DNA of 64,000 nucleotides, taken from contig AZHR01000003.1 in assembly GCA_000504625.1 (NCBI GenBank), forward strand, positions 1 to 64,000. The letters run 5' to 3'. A model generated the notes under the pieces. The model was given only the letters and a program-made list of their open reading frames with translations. It was not told the origin of the DNA and ran no database searches. The position numbers and the translations under genes were made by a program. The DNA is from an alpha proteobacterium SCGC AAA240-E13 (GTDB lineage Bacteria; Pseudomonadota; Alphaproteobacteria; Pelagibacterales; Pelagibacteraceae). Below are positions 51,182 to 63,494 of the stretch, in pieces; the stretch's first letter is position 1, and each line of letters opens with the position of its first letter.

Positions 51182-52260
51182 TATTTAAAAATACTCCCAA
51201 TACATTCAATAAAATGTTCGTTTGATTTTTTATTTCCTATAGTTAATCTTAAAGCATTGGGTATTTTGTATTGCGTCATTTTTCTTAAAAGAAGACGATT
51301 ATTAGATAATTTTTTAAAAACTGTATCGGAATCAATTTTCGTTTCATTAAAATGCATTAAAAAAAAATTTGCCGTAGGTTTATTAGATTTAATATTATAT
51401 TTTTCTAAAACAGAAAATATTATTTTAGACCAAACTGTATTATGTTTAATTGCTTTTTTTATCCACTGTTTATCTTTAATAGCCTCTATACCTGAATAAA
51501 GAGCTGCTCTATTAACATTAAAAGGAGGTTTGATTTTATACATTAAATCAATAATTTTTTTCGAACAATAACCCCAACCCAATCTTAAACCAGCAAGACC
51601 ATATATCTTAGAAAAAGTTCTGGTAATTAAAACGTTTGCTTCATTTTTAAAAAGATCTAATCCAGAAGTAAAATCATCATTATTTAAAAATTCAAAGTAA
51701 GCATCATCAACTACTAAAAGGATATTACTTCTGAGTTTTTTCCTTAGATTTAACATTTCACTTTTAGATAAATAAGTACCCGTTGGATTATTAGGATTCG
51801 CAATAAATACTATTTTTGTTTTAAAAGAAACTTTTTTTAGTATTTCATCAACTGATGCTTTAAAGTTTTTTTCCTTTGCCAATAATACTTTAGCATTGTA
51901 TAACGATGCATATATCCTGTGCATGATAAATCCATATTCTGTAACTATAACTTCATCTCCAGGTTTTATAAATAATTGGCAAGTTAAATCAAAAATCTGA
52001 TCTGATCCAGCTCCACAAATAATTCTTTCCAAATTGATATTAAATTTTTTAGATATTACATTTCTTAGTAAAAAAGAGTCGGATTCTGGATATCTAAAAA
52101 TTTTATCTTTTTCTCTCTCAAATGCTTTAATTGCTTTTGGACTTGGTCCCAAAGCAGATTCATTTGCGGATAATTTGATTGGATTACTAATTTTATATAA
52201 TTTAGATAATCCTCCCATATATCTTTCAATCTGGATTTTTCTAGGTTTTGGTAAAGTCAT
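51181..52260 (-). CDS. hisC: Histidinol-phosphate / aromatic aminotransferase
   Basis: A 359-residue fold-type I aminotransferase. N-terminus KLSANESALGPSPKAIKAFE, cofactor-binding AGSDQIFDL, FIANPNNPTGTYLS and the PLP lysine in TFSKIYGLAGLRLGW (about residues 212-226) are all intact. It can serve histidine synthesis and also transaminate aromatic precursors. Pairing with tyrA points to the latter role too. The pair is divergent from metX, a conserved alphaproteobacterial order, across a 208-bp spacer containing the metX riboswitch. Confidence 0.92.
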   Translation of the reverse strand: MTLPKPRKIQIERYMGGLSKLYKISNPIKLSANESALGPSPKAIKAFEREKDKIFRYPESDSFLLRNVISKKFNINLERIICGAGSDQIFDLTCQLFIKPGDEVIVTEYGFIMHRIYASLYNAKVLLAKEKNFKASVDEILKKVSFKTKIVFIANPNNPTGTYLSKSEMLNLRKKLRSNILLVVDDAYFEFLNNDDFTSGLDLFKNEANVLITRTFSKIYGLAGLRLGWGYCSKKIIDLMYKIKPPFNVNRAALYSGIEAIKDKQWIKKAIKHNTVWSKIIFSVLEKYNIKSNKPTANFFLMHFNETKIDSDTVFKKLSNNRLLLRKMTQYKIPNALRLTIGNKKSNEHFIECIGSIFK

Positions 52261-52333
52261 AATTTAAATTATTATAATTTGTACCGGTAAATACTACATA
52301 CTCAAACAAGTGGCAAAATAAATACAACCAAAA

Positions 52334-52362
52334 TTGACAAAAGGTGTGCTTTTTAGTACAAA
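52334..52362 (+). promoter_or_regulatory. Sigma-70-like promoter of metXW
   Basis: TTGACA (52334-52339, perfect -35) and TACAAA (52357-52362, 4/6 match to the -10) are separated by 17 bases. The predicted start site, about six bases further, coincides with the first bases of the SAM-II aptamer, which suits a short riboswitch leader. Confidence 0.65.
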
Positions 52363-52364
52363 AA

Positions 52365-52420
52365 GGTAGCGCTGATTTAACTGAATTGCGAGCGCTTTAA
52401 AAAAAAACAGCTAAAAAAGG
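52365..52420 (+). ncRNA. SAM-II riboswitch aptamer upstream of metX
   Basis: The sequence follows the SAM-II consensus: stem strand AGCGCT (52368-52373), loop GATTTAACTGAATTGCG, closing strand AGCGCT (52391-52396), an A-rich linker, and the 3' pseudoknot strand GCTAAAAAAGG (52410-52420). The core GATTTAA...TTGC...GCTAAA is the diagnostic pattern. SAM-II senses S-adenosylmethionine and represses methionine genes such as metX in alphaproteobacteria. It lies just downstream of a promoter and just upstream of a terminator hairpin. Confidence 0.92.
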
Positions 52421-52427
52421 TTTTTTT

Positions 52428-52453
52428 GCCCAGTTTAGCTGGGCTTTTTTTTT
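52428..52453 (+). terminator. Intrinsic terminator between the SAM-II aptamer and metX
   Basis: Stem GCCCAG (52428-52433)/CTGGGC (52439-52444), loop TTTAG, followed by nine T's (52445-52453). The segment TTTAGCTG (52434-52441), forming the loop and part of the 3' stem, is complementary to CAGCTAAA (52408-52415) in the aptamer's pseudoknot strand. The two structures are therefore mutually exclusive, as expected for transcription attenuation. Confidence 0.9.
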
Positions 52454-52468
52454 ATTTGAGATAAATAC

Positions 52469-53608
52469 ATGAATAAAGAAACAAAAAATATAAAAAAATT
52501 AATTGTTAAACAATCGCTTGAGCTTGATTGCGGAAAAATTATTAAAGATTTTCCTATAGCCTATGAAACGTATGGTTCTCTGAATAAAAAAAAAAATAAT
52601 GCAATACTTGTATTCCACGCCTTAACTGGAGATCAGTTTGTCACAAATGTTAATCCTGTCACTAATAGAAAAGGATGGTGGACAACCGCTGTGGGACCCG
52701 GAAAAGCAATTGATACGAATAAATATTTTGTTATTTGTGCAAATGTTTTAGGTGGTTGCATGGGTAGCTTTGGACCAAAAGAAATAAATCCAAACACTAA
52801 TGAATTATTTGGTACTACATTTCCAGTAATTACAATTAGAGATATGGTAAAAGCTCAAATTTACTTATTAGAATATTTGGGTATTGATAAACTACTTTCT
52901 ATTGCTGGCGGATCTATGGGAGGTATGCAAGTTCTACAATTTGTATCATTATATCCGGAAAAAACCTATTCTGCTATTCCAATAGCATGTAGTGCAAGTC
53001 ACTCTGCACAAAATATAGCATTAAATGAGTTGGGACGACAAGCAATCATGGCCGATCCTAATTGGAAAAAAGGAAATTATTTTAAAACAAATCTATCACC
53101 TGATAAAGGTCTGGCTGTAGCAAGAATGGCTGCACATATTACTTACCTTTCTAAACAAGGCTTACAAGAAAAATTTGGAAGAAAGCTTCAAGGTAAGGGA
53201 AGTTTAAAATTTAGCTTTGATGCAGATTTTCAAATAGAAAGTTATTTACGTTATCAAGGTGCAAATTTTGTTGATAGGTTTGACGCTAACAGTTATTTAT
53301 ACATTACCAGAGCTATGGATTATTTTGATTTAGAAAAACAATTTAATGGCAATTTATCCTCAGCTTTTAAAAATACAAAATCTAAGTTTTGTGTAATTTC
53401 ATTTTCATCTGATTGGCTTTATCCCACAATTGAAAATAAAGAAATAGTTATAGCTTTAAATGCTTGTGGTGCCAATGTTGGTTTTGTTGAAATTATTTCT
53501 GATAAAGGTCACGATTCATTCTTGTTGGATGTGCCTGAATTTTTAAAAACTTTAAGTGAATTTCTTGAATCAATCTATAATAAAATTAATAATGAAAAAG
53601 GAATTTAA
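52469..53608 (+). CDS. metX: Homoserine O-acetyltransferase
   Basis: A 379-residue alpha/beta-hydrolase-fold acyltransferase that activates homoserine for methionine synthesis. The nucleophile is in the elbow [13 protein letters not shown] (about residues 147-160), the Asp in SFSSDWLYP, and the His in [11 protein letters not shown] (about 345-355). The preceding family motif [12 protein letters not shown] and [15 protein letters not shown] are intact. Controlled by the SAM-II element and terminator directly upstream. Its last 17 bases overlap metW. Confidence 0.95.
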   Translation: MNKETKNIKKLIVKQSLELDCGKIIKDFPIAYETYGSLNKKKNNAILVFHALTGDQFVTNVNPVTNRKGWWTTAVGPGKAIDTNKYFVICANVLGGCMGSFGPKEINPNTNELFGTTFPVITIRDMVKAQIYLLEYLGIDKLLSIAGGSMGGMQVLQFVSLYPEKTYSAIPIACSASHSAQNIALNELGRQAIMADPNWKKGNYFKTNLSPDKGLAVARMAAHITYLSKQGLQEKFGRKLQGKGSLKFSFDADFQIESYLRYQGANFVDRFDANSYLYITRAMDYFDLEKQFNGNLSSAFKNTKSKFCVISFSSDWLYPTIENKEIVIALNACGANVGFVEIISDKGHDSFLLDVPEFLKTLSEFLESIYNKINNEKGI

Positions 53609-54185
53609 ATTAATATCTCAAATAATTCAAAATAATAAAAGAGTTTTGGATATAGGTTGCGGTGATGGAACACTTATGGAATATTTAAAGAATAATCAAC
53701 AAAATGATGTCAGGGGCCTAGAACCACAAAAGAATCTTGTACAAAAATGTATTGCAAAAGGGCTATCAGTTATAGAAGGTGATGCTGAAAAAGAATTAGT
53801 TCAATTTCCTGAAAAATCATTTGATTATGTTGTGTTAAGTCAAACACTTCAGGCTTTTCTCTTTCCAGAAGAAGTTCTAAAACAACTACTTAGAATTGGA
53901 AAACAAACAATTGTTTCAATTCCTAATTTCGGATACTGGAAAGTTCGTTTTCATTTGTTATTAAAGGGTACAATGCCGGTAACCAAAAATTTACCTAATG
54001 AGTGGTACAATACTCCAAATTTACATATGTGTACAATTCAAGATTTTGTTAATTTTTGCAAAGAAAAAAATATAAAAATAAACAAATCTTTATGTTTAAC
54101 AAACGAAAAAATTTCTGAAATTACAAATAAAAATATGTTTTATAAGAACATGCTTTCACAATTAGGAATATTTCTTATACAATAA
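53592..54185 (+). CDS. metW: Methionine biosynthesis protein MetW
   Basis: A 197-residue class I methyltransferase-like protein always paired with MetX in proteobacteria and thought to assist or activate it. The SAM-binding motif is [15 protein letters not shown] (about residues 16-30), then [20 protein letters not shown] and [18 protein letters not shown]. The frame is open upstream to 53556, but the ATG at 53592 matches the family start MKKEFKLIS. Overlap of 17 bp with metX implies coupled translation. Confidence 0.93.
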   Translation: MKKEFKLISQIIQNNKRVLDIGCGDGTLMEYLKNNQQNDVRGLEPQKNLVQKCIAKGLSVIEGDAEKELVQFPEKSFDYVVLSQTLQAFLFPEEVLKQLLRIGKQTIVSIPNFGYWKVRFHLLLKGTMPVTKNLPNEWYNTPNLHMCTIQDFVNFCKEKNIKINKSLCLTNEKISEITNKNMFYKNMLSQLGIFLIQ

Positions 54186-54191
54186 TTAGTT

Positions 54192-54953
54192 ATGCAAATC
54201 AGTCTTATACCTTGTTTAGTAGATAATTATGCATATATAATTAATGATGAAATCTCTAAGAAAGTTGGTGTTATTGATCCTTCTGAAGCCTCTAAAGTTA
54301 TTGCTTTTCTTAAAAAAAAAAATCTAAAACTCGATTACATATTAAATACCCATCACCATTATGATCACATAGGTGGAAATATTGAATTAAAAAAATTATA
54401 TAATGCAAAAGTGATCGGTTTTGCCGGTGATAAACGGCGTATCCCTGGAATTGATATAATGCTTGAAAATAATACTGAATGGATCTTTGGAAATTCAATG
54501 GTAAAAATATTACATATTCCAGGACACACATTAGGTCATATTTGTTTCTTTTTTAAAAATGAAAAAATCGCTTTTACTGGAGATACTTTATTTTCTCTTG
54601 GATGTGGAAGAATTTTTGAAGGTGACCACAAACAAATGCTATCATCGTTAAATAAAATAAAAAAACTCCCTAAAGATACAAAAATTTATTGTGGTCATGA
54701 GTACACCTTTAAAAATGCGGAGTTTTGTATAAAATATGACAACAATAATATTGATCTTAAAAAAAAATTTGCAATAATAAAAAAATTAAGATCTAGTTAT
54801 CTGCCAACAATTCCAACAATTCTAGATGAAGAGTTGAAGTCAAATATATTTTTAAGATGCAATCAAAATGACTTAAAAGTCAAATTAAACATGGAAAACC
54901 AAGAGGATTTTAAAGTTTTTAGAAAAGTTAGAGACTTAAAAGATAATTTTTAA
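54192..54953 (+). CDS. gloB: Hydroxyacylglutathione hydrolase (glyoxalase II)
   Basis: A 253-residue metallo-beta-lactamase-fold hydrolase that releases D-lactate from S-lactoylglutathione. Metal ligands are in NTHHHYDHIGG (about residues 54-64), HIPGHTLGHICFF (about 112-125), FTGDTLFSLGCGR (about 129-142) and YCGHEYTFKNAEF (about 164). The C-terminal glutathione-binding helical domain is present. Placed 6 bp after metW, so probably under the same SAM-dependent leader, although the metabolic link is indirect. Confidence 0.92.
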   Translation: MQISLIPCLVDNYAYIINDEISKKVGVIDPSEASKVIAFLKKKNLKLDYILNTHHHYDHIGGNIELKKLYNAKVIGFAGDKRRIPGIDIMLENNTEWIFGNSMVKILHIPGHTLGHICFFFKNEKIAFTGDTLFSLGCGRIFEGDHKQMLSSLNKIKKLPKDTKIYCGHEYTFKNAEFCIKYDNNNIDLKKKFAIIKKLRSSYLPTIPTILDEELKSNIFLRCNQNDLKVKLNMENQEDFKVFRKVRDLKDNF

Positions 54954-54966
54954 TCATTGTTAAAAC

Positions 54967-54994
54967 TTGACATGGCTAAGCAGAAAGTTATATT
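54967..54994 (+). promoter_or_regulatory. Putative promoter of the rplU-rpmA-obgE operon
   Basis: TTGACA (54967-54972) and TATATT (54989-54994) with a 16-base spacer, 30 bp before the rplU ATG. This is among the best sigma-70 matches in the window and fits a highly expressed ribosomal operon. Confidence 0.6.
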
Positions 54995-55024
54995 TCCGGT
55001 ATTTTCAAATATGAGAATTAAACA

Positions 55025-55477
55025 ATGTCTTTCGCAGTTATTCAAACAGGTGGTAAACAATATAAGGTTTCGACAAATGAAATTCTTAAGATTGAAAAGC
55101 TTGAAATTCAAGTAGGTAAAACCGTTGAGTTTAAAAACGTTCTGTTTTTAAATGATGACAAAAATACAGAAATAGGCAATCCAATCATTAGTGGTGCTAG
55201 AGTAGAGGCAAAAATTTTAAAAAATACTAAAAATAGGACTGTATTAGTTTTTAAAAAAAGAAGAAGAAAAAATTCAAGAAAAAAATACGGTCATAGACAA
55301 CCTATATCTTTAATTAAAATTACTAAAATTTATTCTAAAGAAGGAAAAATTATTTCACAGGAAGAAACACCAAAACAAAATGTAATAAAAAAAACTGTAT
55401 CAGCAAAAAAAGTAGAAAAACCAAAAAAAACTGGCAAAACTATAAAAAAGAAACCTGTTACAAGTAAAAAAAAATGA
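55025..55477 (+). CDS. rplU: Ribosomal protein bL21 with lysine-rich C-terminal extension
   Basis: The first ~103 residues are a standard bL21: MSFAVIQTGGKQYKVSTNEI, then KKRRRKNSRKKYGHRQPISL, the RNA-binding signature at about residues 78-97. A further ~47 residues form a low-complexity tail rich in Lys, Thr and Val (KKTVSAKKVEKPKKTGKTIK), giving 150 residues in total versus about 103 in E. coli. Such basic tails are seen in other alphaproteobacterial L21 proteins. First gene of the operon, 24 bp before rpmA. Confidence 0.95.
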   Translation: MSFAVIQTGGKQYKVSTNEILKIEKLEIQVGKTVEFKNVLFLNDDKNTEIGNPIISGARVEAKILKNTKNRTVLVFKKRRRKNSRKKYGHRQPISLIKITKIYSKEGKIISQEETPKQNVIKKTVSAKKVEKPKKTGKTIKKKPVTSKKK

Positions 55478-55501
55478 TAAGATATTAGTAGGATATATAT
55501 A

Positions 55502-55756
55502 ATGGCAACAAAAAAAGCAGGTGGATCATCAAGAAACGGCAGAGATAGTGCTGGCAGAAGACTAGGAGTAAAAAAGTATGCAGGCCAAATAGTTTTTCCA
55601 GGTAATATAATTATTAAACAAAGAGGAACGAAAATTCATCCTGGAAATCATGTTGGAATGGGAAAAGATCATTCAATCTATTCTTTAATTAATGGAAGAG
55701 TAGAATTTAAAAGAATAAAATCTAACAGAACACTCGTTTCTGTAAAACCCAATTAA
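55502..55756 (+). CDS. rpmA: Ribosomal protein bL27
   Basis: An 84-residue bL27. The N-terminus [20 protein letters not shown] reaches the peptidyl-transferase centre in the family and has no Firmicute-type cleavable extension. [30 protein letters not shown] are conserved. Lies between rplU and obgE as in nearly all bacteria. Confidence 0.97.
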   Translation: MATKKAGGSSRNGRDSAGRRLGVKKYAGQIVFPGNIIIKQRGTKIHPGNHVGMGKDHSIYSLINGRVEFKRIKSNRTLVSVKPN

Positions 55757-55788
55757 AAACCGAAATTCATTAACATTGAAGAAGTTAG

Positions 55789-57874
<2,086 letters not shown>

Positions 57875-57876
57875 AA

Positions 57877-59139
57877 ATGTCTAAAAATTTATACATGGAA
57901 AAAATAGGTGAAAAAGCAAAACTTGCTTCTCTACATCTATCTAACTTAAATATTGATCAGAGAAATTCTGTTTTAAAACAATTTAGCCAATATTTAGGAA
58001 CCAATTCTCAATCAATTCTAAACTCAAATAAAAAAGATATATTTTACGCAAAATCTAAAAAAATTAAAGATAGCATGATTGACAGACTTAAACTAAACAA
58101 AAAAAAAATTACACAAATGAGAGATTCGATAGAAGAAATAATAAAATTTAAAGATCCTATAGGAAAAACTTTATCTTCTTGGCAAAGGCCAAATGGCCTA
58201 ATTATAAAAAGAATGTCTATACCGATTGGTGTAATCGGTGTAATTTACGAAAGTAGACCCAATGTTACTTCGGATGTTTCTGCTCTATGTTTCAAAAGTG
58301 GTAATGTGGTAATTTTGCGAGGAGGATCGGAAGCATTTCACTCTAACAAAATATTAGCTAAATTTTTCAAGAGAGCTCTAAAAAAGAAAAAATGTGATGA
58401 AAATTGTGTTCAATTTATTGAAAACAAAGATAGAAATCATGTTGATTATCTTTTATCGGGCATGAAAAATTACATCGATGTAGTCATTCCTAGGGGAGGA
58501 AAAGGTTTGATTAAGAAAGTTCTAAAAAAATCAGCAATTTCAATTATTGGACATTACGAAGGTTTATGTCACGTTTATGTAGATCGAGAAGCAGATTTAA
58601 GTATGGCAATTAAAGTCGTTAAAAATTCAAAAATGAGAAATGTTAGTATTTGTGGAGCTGCTGAAACTTTGTTGATAGATAAAATGTGTCTAAAAACCCA
58701 CTGTGAACCCATATTAAATCAACTAAACAAACTGGGATGTAAAATCATAGGAGATAAAGTAATAAAAAAATTTATTTCTGGCAAAATGAAACTTGCAACA
58801 AAAAAAGACTGGGAAACGGAATATCTTTCTCCCACAATTTCTGTAAAAAGCGTAAACGGAATAGAAGAAGCCATAAATCATATAAACAAATATGGTTCTT
58901 CTCACACAGATTCTATAGTAACAAAAAATAATAAAACAGCTCAAAAATTTCTTTCAAATATTAAAAGTTCTATAGCTATACATAATGCTTCAACACAGTT
59001 CGCTGATGGTGGTGAATTTGGTTTTGGTGCAGAAGTTGGCATATCAACTAGCAAACTTCATCCTCGTGGTCCAGTAGGCATTGATCAGCTCACCACTTAT
59101 AAATACATTGTGGAGGGAAAGGGACAAATAAGAAAATAA
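57877..59139 (+). CDS. proA: Gamma-glutamyl phosphate reductase
   Basis: A 420-residue aldehyde-dehydrogenase-fold reductase acting after ProB. Conserved segments include PIGVIGVIYESRPNVTSDVS (about residues 113-132), GNVVILRGGSEAFHSN, the catalytic Cys in NVSICGAAETLLID (about 250-263), and the C-terminal GGEFGFGAEVGISTSKLHPR plus GPVGIDQLTTYKY. Start ATG at 57877 two bases after proB. The pair is embedded in the obgE operon as in most alphaproteobacteria. Confidence 0.95.
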   Translation: MSKNLYMEKIGEKAKLASLHLSNLNIDQRNSVLKQFSQYLGTNSQSILNSNKKDIFYAKSKKIKDSMIDRLKLNKKKITQMRDSIEEIIKFKDPIGKTLSSWQRPNGLIIKRMSIPIGVIGVIYESRPNVTSDVSALCFKSGNVVILRGGSEAFHSNKILAKFFKRALKKKKCDENCVQFIENKDRNHVDYLLSGMKNYIDVVIPRGGKGLIKKVLKKSAISIIGHYEGLCHVYVDREADLSMAIKVVKNSKMRNVSICGAAETLLIDKMCLKTHCEPILNQLNKLGCKIIGDKVIKKFISGKMKLATKKDWETEYLSPTISVKSVNGIEEAINHINKYGSSHTDSIVTKNNKTAQKFLSNIKSSIAIHNASTQFADGGEFGFGAEVGISTSKLHPRGPVGIDQLTTYKYIVEGKGQIRK

Positions 59140-59142
59140 TTT

Positions 59143-59679
59143 GTGTTAAATTATTTAAAAAAAAAAAATATTAAAATTGGAATATTGGGTGGAACTTTTG
59201 ATCCTGCACACAAAGGACACTTGGCAATTTCAAGAATAGCTAGAAAAAAATTCAAATTAAAATATATCATTTGGTCTATAACTCGAAAAAATCCATTAAA
59301 AAAAAAACCTAAAAATACTATTGAGGAAAGAATTAAAATATTAAAAAAAATTACAAAAAAAGATAAATCAATCAAAATTGAATTTCTTGAAGATAAAGTT
59401 AATTCAAAAAAAACTATAAAGGTGCTAAAACTAATAAGAAAAATAAATACTAGGCTAGACATTTTTTTTATAATGGGGGCTGATAACTTAATCAAATTTC
59501 ATAAATGGAATAGATGGAAAGAAATTACAAAATTAGCTAAAATTTTAGTTTTTGATAGGCAAGGATATAAATTAAAAGCACTTAATTCTATAGCAGCCAA
59601 AAAAATACATAAGGAAAGATGGAGATTGATTATGTTTAAAAGGGTTAATATTTCGTCTTCCCAAATCAGAAAAATTTGA
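59143..59679 (+). CDS. nadD: Nicotinate-nucleotide adenylyltransferase
   Basis: A 178-residue NAD-synthesis enzyme. The nucleotidyltransferase motif is GILGGTFDPAHKGHLAIS (about residues 13-30), with the second motif IISS/ISSSQIRKI at the C-terminus (NISSSQIRKI). MGADNLIKFHKWNRWKEI at about 105-122 is typical. GTG start three bases after proA. It is somewhat short at the C-terminus (family about 190-215): the protein stops just after the ISSSxIR motif, which may be streamlining. Confidence 0.92.
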   Translation: MLNYLKKKNIKIGILGGTFDPAHKGHLAISRIARKKFKLKYIIWSITRKNPLKKKPKNTIEERIKILKKITKKDKSIKIEFLEDKVNSKKTIKVLKLIRKINTRLDIFFIMGADNLIKFHKWNRWKEITKLAKILVFDRQGYKLKALNSIAAKKIHKERWRLIMFKRVNISSSQIRKI

Positions 59680-59697
59680 TAATCTTGGAGTTAACTG

Positions 59698-60048
59698 ATG
59701 GAAAAAGTTCTTTATCTTAAAAAGACAATAGAGAAGATCCTAAATGAAAATAAAGCAATTGATGTAAAAAGTATTGATCTCAAGGGAAAAAGTACTGTTG
59801 CTGATTATATGATTATTGCCAGTGGTACTTCGTCAAGACATTTACAAGCATTATCAGAAATGATACTTGAAAAACTAAAAAAAGAAGGAATAACTAATTG
59901 TCATCTTGAAGGAAAAAATAGCAAAGAATGGAAACTTATAGACGGTATCGATATAATTATTCATATCTTTAATCCTAAAAAAAGAAAATTTTACGATTTA
60001 GAAAAAATGTGGTCTGAACTACTTCCAAAAGAGAGGTTAATGATATGA
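59698..60048 (+). CDS. rsfS: Ribosomal silencing factor RsfS
   Basis: A 116-residue RsfS/Iojap protein that binds uL14 and blocks subunit joining under nutrient limitation. Signatures: STVADYMIIASGTSSRHLQA (about residues 32-51), GKNSKEWKLIDGIDIIIHIF (about 72-92) and RKFYDLEKMWSE. It follows nadD as usual, but the next gene is ctpA with a 4-bp overlap. The rlmH gene that normally follows rsfS is absent here. Confidence 0.93.
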   Translation: MEKVLYLKKTIEKILNENKAIDVKSIDLKGKSTVADYMIIASGTSSRHLQALSEMILEKLKKEGITNCHLEGKNSKEWKLIDGIDIIIHIFNPKKRKFYDLEKMWSELLPKERLMI

Positions 60049-61187
60049 AAAATATAAAAAAATTTTTAATTATATTTTTTCTTTTATCAATTTATAATAA
60101 TCATACTTTTGCAGAAAATTCTGATGAACTGTACCAAAAAATTGATCTTTTTAGCGAAGTTTTAGAAAAAATTAAGAAAGATTATGTCAATGATGTAGAT
60201 CAAACGGAGATGATGGATGCTGCTATTAATGGAGTATTACAATCTCTTGACCCTTATTCATCTTATATGAATCCAGAGATGTTTAATAATATGGAAACCG
60301 AAACAAAAGGAGCATTTGGAGGTCTTGGTATTGAAGTGGGAATGGAGGCCGGAGTAGTAAAAGTAATTTCACCAATTGACGATACTCCAGCCTCTAGAGC
60401 AGGTGTTAAAGCTGGTGACTATATTATTCGAATTGATGAAACTCAGGTACAAGGCAAAACTTTAATGGAAGCAGTTAATTTAATGCGAGGACCAGTTGGA
60501 ACTCCAATTGAAATAACTATTAGAAGAAAAGGTGAAAAAAAAGCTATCATATTGAAAATAGTCAGAGAAATAATACAGATAAAATCTGTTACAGCAAAAG
60601 TTATAGACAATAATATCGGATATTTTCGATTGACTTCATTTAATGAAAATAGTGGTAAACAATTAATAAATAAAATAAATGAAATCAAAACTGAAAATGA
60701 AATTAATGGATTTATCTTAGATTTAAGAAATAATCCTGGTGGATTATTATCTCAAGCAATTGAAATTTCTGATTTTTTTTTAAACGATGGTGAAATTGTA
60801 TCAACAAGGGGAAGAAAAAAGAGAGAGAATAGAAAATGGTTTGCAAGGAAAGGTGATCAAATTGATGGAAAGCCACTTATAGTATTAATTAATTATGGAT
60901 CGGCATCTGCTGCTGAAATTGTTGCTGGTGCACTAAAAGATCATAAAAGAGCAATATTAATCGGTCAAAATAGCTATGGCAAAGGATCAGTCCAATCAAT
61001 AATACCCCTAAATAATAACGGAGCAATTAGATTAACAATTTCAAAATACTATTTGCCCTCGGGGAAATCTATTTCTGAAATTGGTATAACTCCAGATTTT
61101 GAAATTGAAGAAGAGAATAAAGATTTTGCAATTAATACAGCTAGTGATAATCAATTAAATTTTGCAGTAAAACTGTTTAACGGCTAA
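60045..61187 (+). CDS. ctpA: C-terminal processing peptidase (S41)
   Basis: A 380-residue periplasmic serine protease. A signal peptide is visible (residues 1-23, ending TFA). The N-terminal helical part is followed by a PDZ domain (GGLGIEVGMEAGVVKVISPI; PASRAGVKAGDYIIRI, about residues 85-150). The protease core has FRLTSFNE, LDLRNNPGGLL, the nucleophile Ser in NYGSASAAEIVAGAL and the Lys in SYGKGSVQS. CtpA trims periplasmic proteins and affects peptidoglycan hydrolases. Overlaps rsfS by 4 bp; rppH follows 2 bp later. Confidence 0.94.
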   Translation: MKNIKKFLIIFFLLSIYNNHTFAENSDELYQKIDLFSEVLEKIKKDYVNDVDQTEMMDAAINGVLQSLDPYSSYMNPEMFNNMETETKGAFGGLGIEVGMEAGVVKVISPIDDTPASRAGVKAGDYIIRIDETQVQGKTLMEAVNLMRGPVGTPIEITIRRKGEKKAIILKIVREIIQIKSVTAKVIDNNIGYFRLTSFNENSGKQLINKINEIKTENEINGFILDLRNNPGGLLSQAIEISDFFLNDGEIVSTRGRKKRENRKWFARKGDQIDGKPLIVLINYGSASAAEIVAGALKDHKRAILIGQNSYGKGSVQSIIPLNNNGAIRLTISKYYLPSGKSISEIGITPDFEIEEENKDFAINTASDNQLNFAVKLFNG

Positions 61188-61189
61188 TA

Positions 61190-61669
61190 ATGTTATTAAA
61201 TAAATTAGAAACACTTCCTTTAAGAATGGGAGTGGGGATTGTTTTATTAAATTCAAAAAATCGTATTTTTGTAGGAAAAAGGATAGATAATCCAGTAAAT
61301 TTTTGGCAAATGCCCCAAGGTGGTGTAGATAAAAACGAAGATTTTTTTCACGCAGCATGCAGAGAATTAAAAGAAGAAACTAGTATTAAAAGCATTAAGC
61401 TAATTAAAGAGATTGATAATATTTTGACATATGAATTACCAAAAAATCTTTTAGGAAAAATATGGAAAGGTAAATACAGAGGACAAAAACAAAAATGGTT
61501 TATTATGAGATTTACTGGTAATGAAGATGAAATAAATATTAAAACAAAAAAAGCAGAATTTAAAGAATGGAAGTGGATTAATATAAATCAACTTACGAAC
61601 GTTGTGGTAAAATTTAAACTTGAAGTCTATAAGGAAATTGCTAAAGAATTAAAACAATTACTATATTAA
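61190..61669 (+). CDS. rppH: RNA pyrophosphohydrolase (Nudix)
   Basis: A 159-residue Nudix hydrolase that removes pyrophosphate from mRNA 5' ends to start decay. The start LRMGVGIVLLNSKNRIFVGK and FWQMPQGGVDKNED are typical of RppH. The Nudix box reads GGVDKNEDFFHAACRELKEE, fully conserved in its catalytic Glu residues. The tail KQKWFIMRFTGNEDEIN matches the family. Last gene of the rplU operon. Its end overlaps the convergent atpC by 4 bp. Confidence 0.93.
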   Translation: MLLNKLETLPLRMGVGIVLLNSKNRIFVGKRIDNPVNFWQMPQGGVDKNEDFFHAACRELKEETSIKSIKLIKEIDNILTYELPKNLLGKIWKGKYRGQKQKWFIMRFTGNEDEINIKTKKAEFKEWKWININQLTNVVVKFKLEVYKEIAKELKQLLY

Positions 61670-62066
61670 TTCAAATCTAATGAGCGCAATGTGTCAATTT
61701 TTTGATTAGCCAAATATCTTCTATTATCATTTAGCTTTTCACTACTCAAAATCTTTTCTGTTTCTGATATTAGAAAATCTATTTTTTCCCTGTTCAATTC
61801 TTTTATATCTATTATTTTGCTCGACAAGACAGTTAAATTGTTATTAAAAAATTCTATTATTCCATCTTCCACAAAAAAACTATTAACTTTTTCTGTTAAT
61901 TTTATAATTTTTATCACACCAGGTTTTAAAAATGAAATTATTGATATATGATCTTTTAATATTCCCATTTCTCCTTCATAAGATGGCAATACTACCTCAT
62001 TAATATTTTCATCAGAAAAGATTATTTTTTCGGGGCTAACGATATCAATTTTGTAAGTATTTTCCA

Positions 62067-62067
<1 letters not shown>
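61666..62067 (-). CDS. atpC: ATP synthase F1 epsilon subunit
   Basis: A 133-residue epsilon subunit. The N-terminal beta-sandwich includes KIDIVSPEKIIFSDENINEVVLPSYEGEMGIL (shown in parts: DIVSPEKIIF, VVLPSYEGEMGILKDH) and LKPGVIKI. The C-terminal helical hairpin is present (about residues 88-130). It starts with a one-base overlap to the atpD stop (TAATG). Last gene of the atp operon, convergent with rppH. Confidence 0.94.
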
Positions 62068-63494
<1,427 letters not shown>

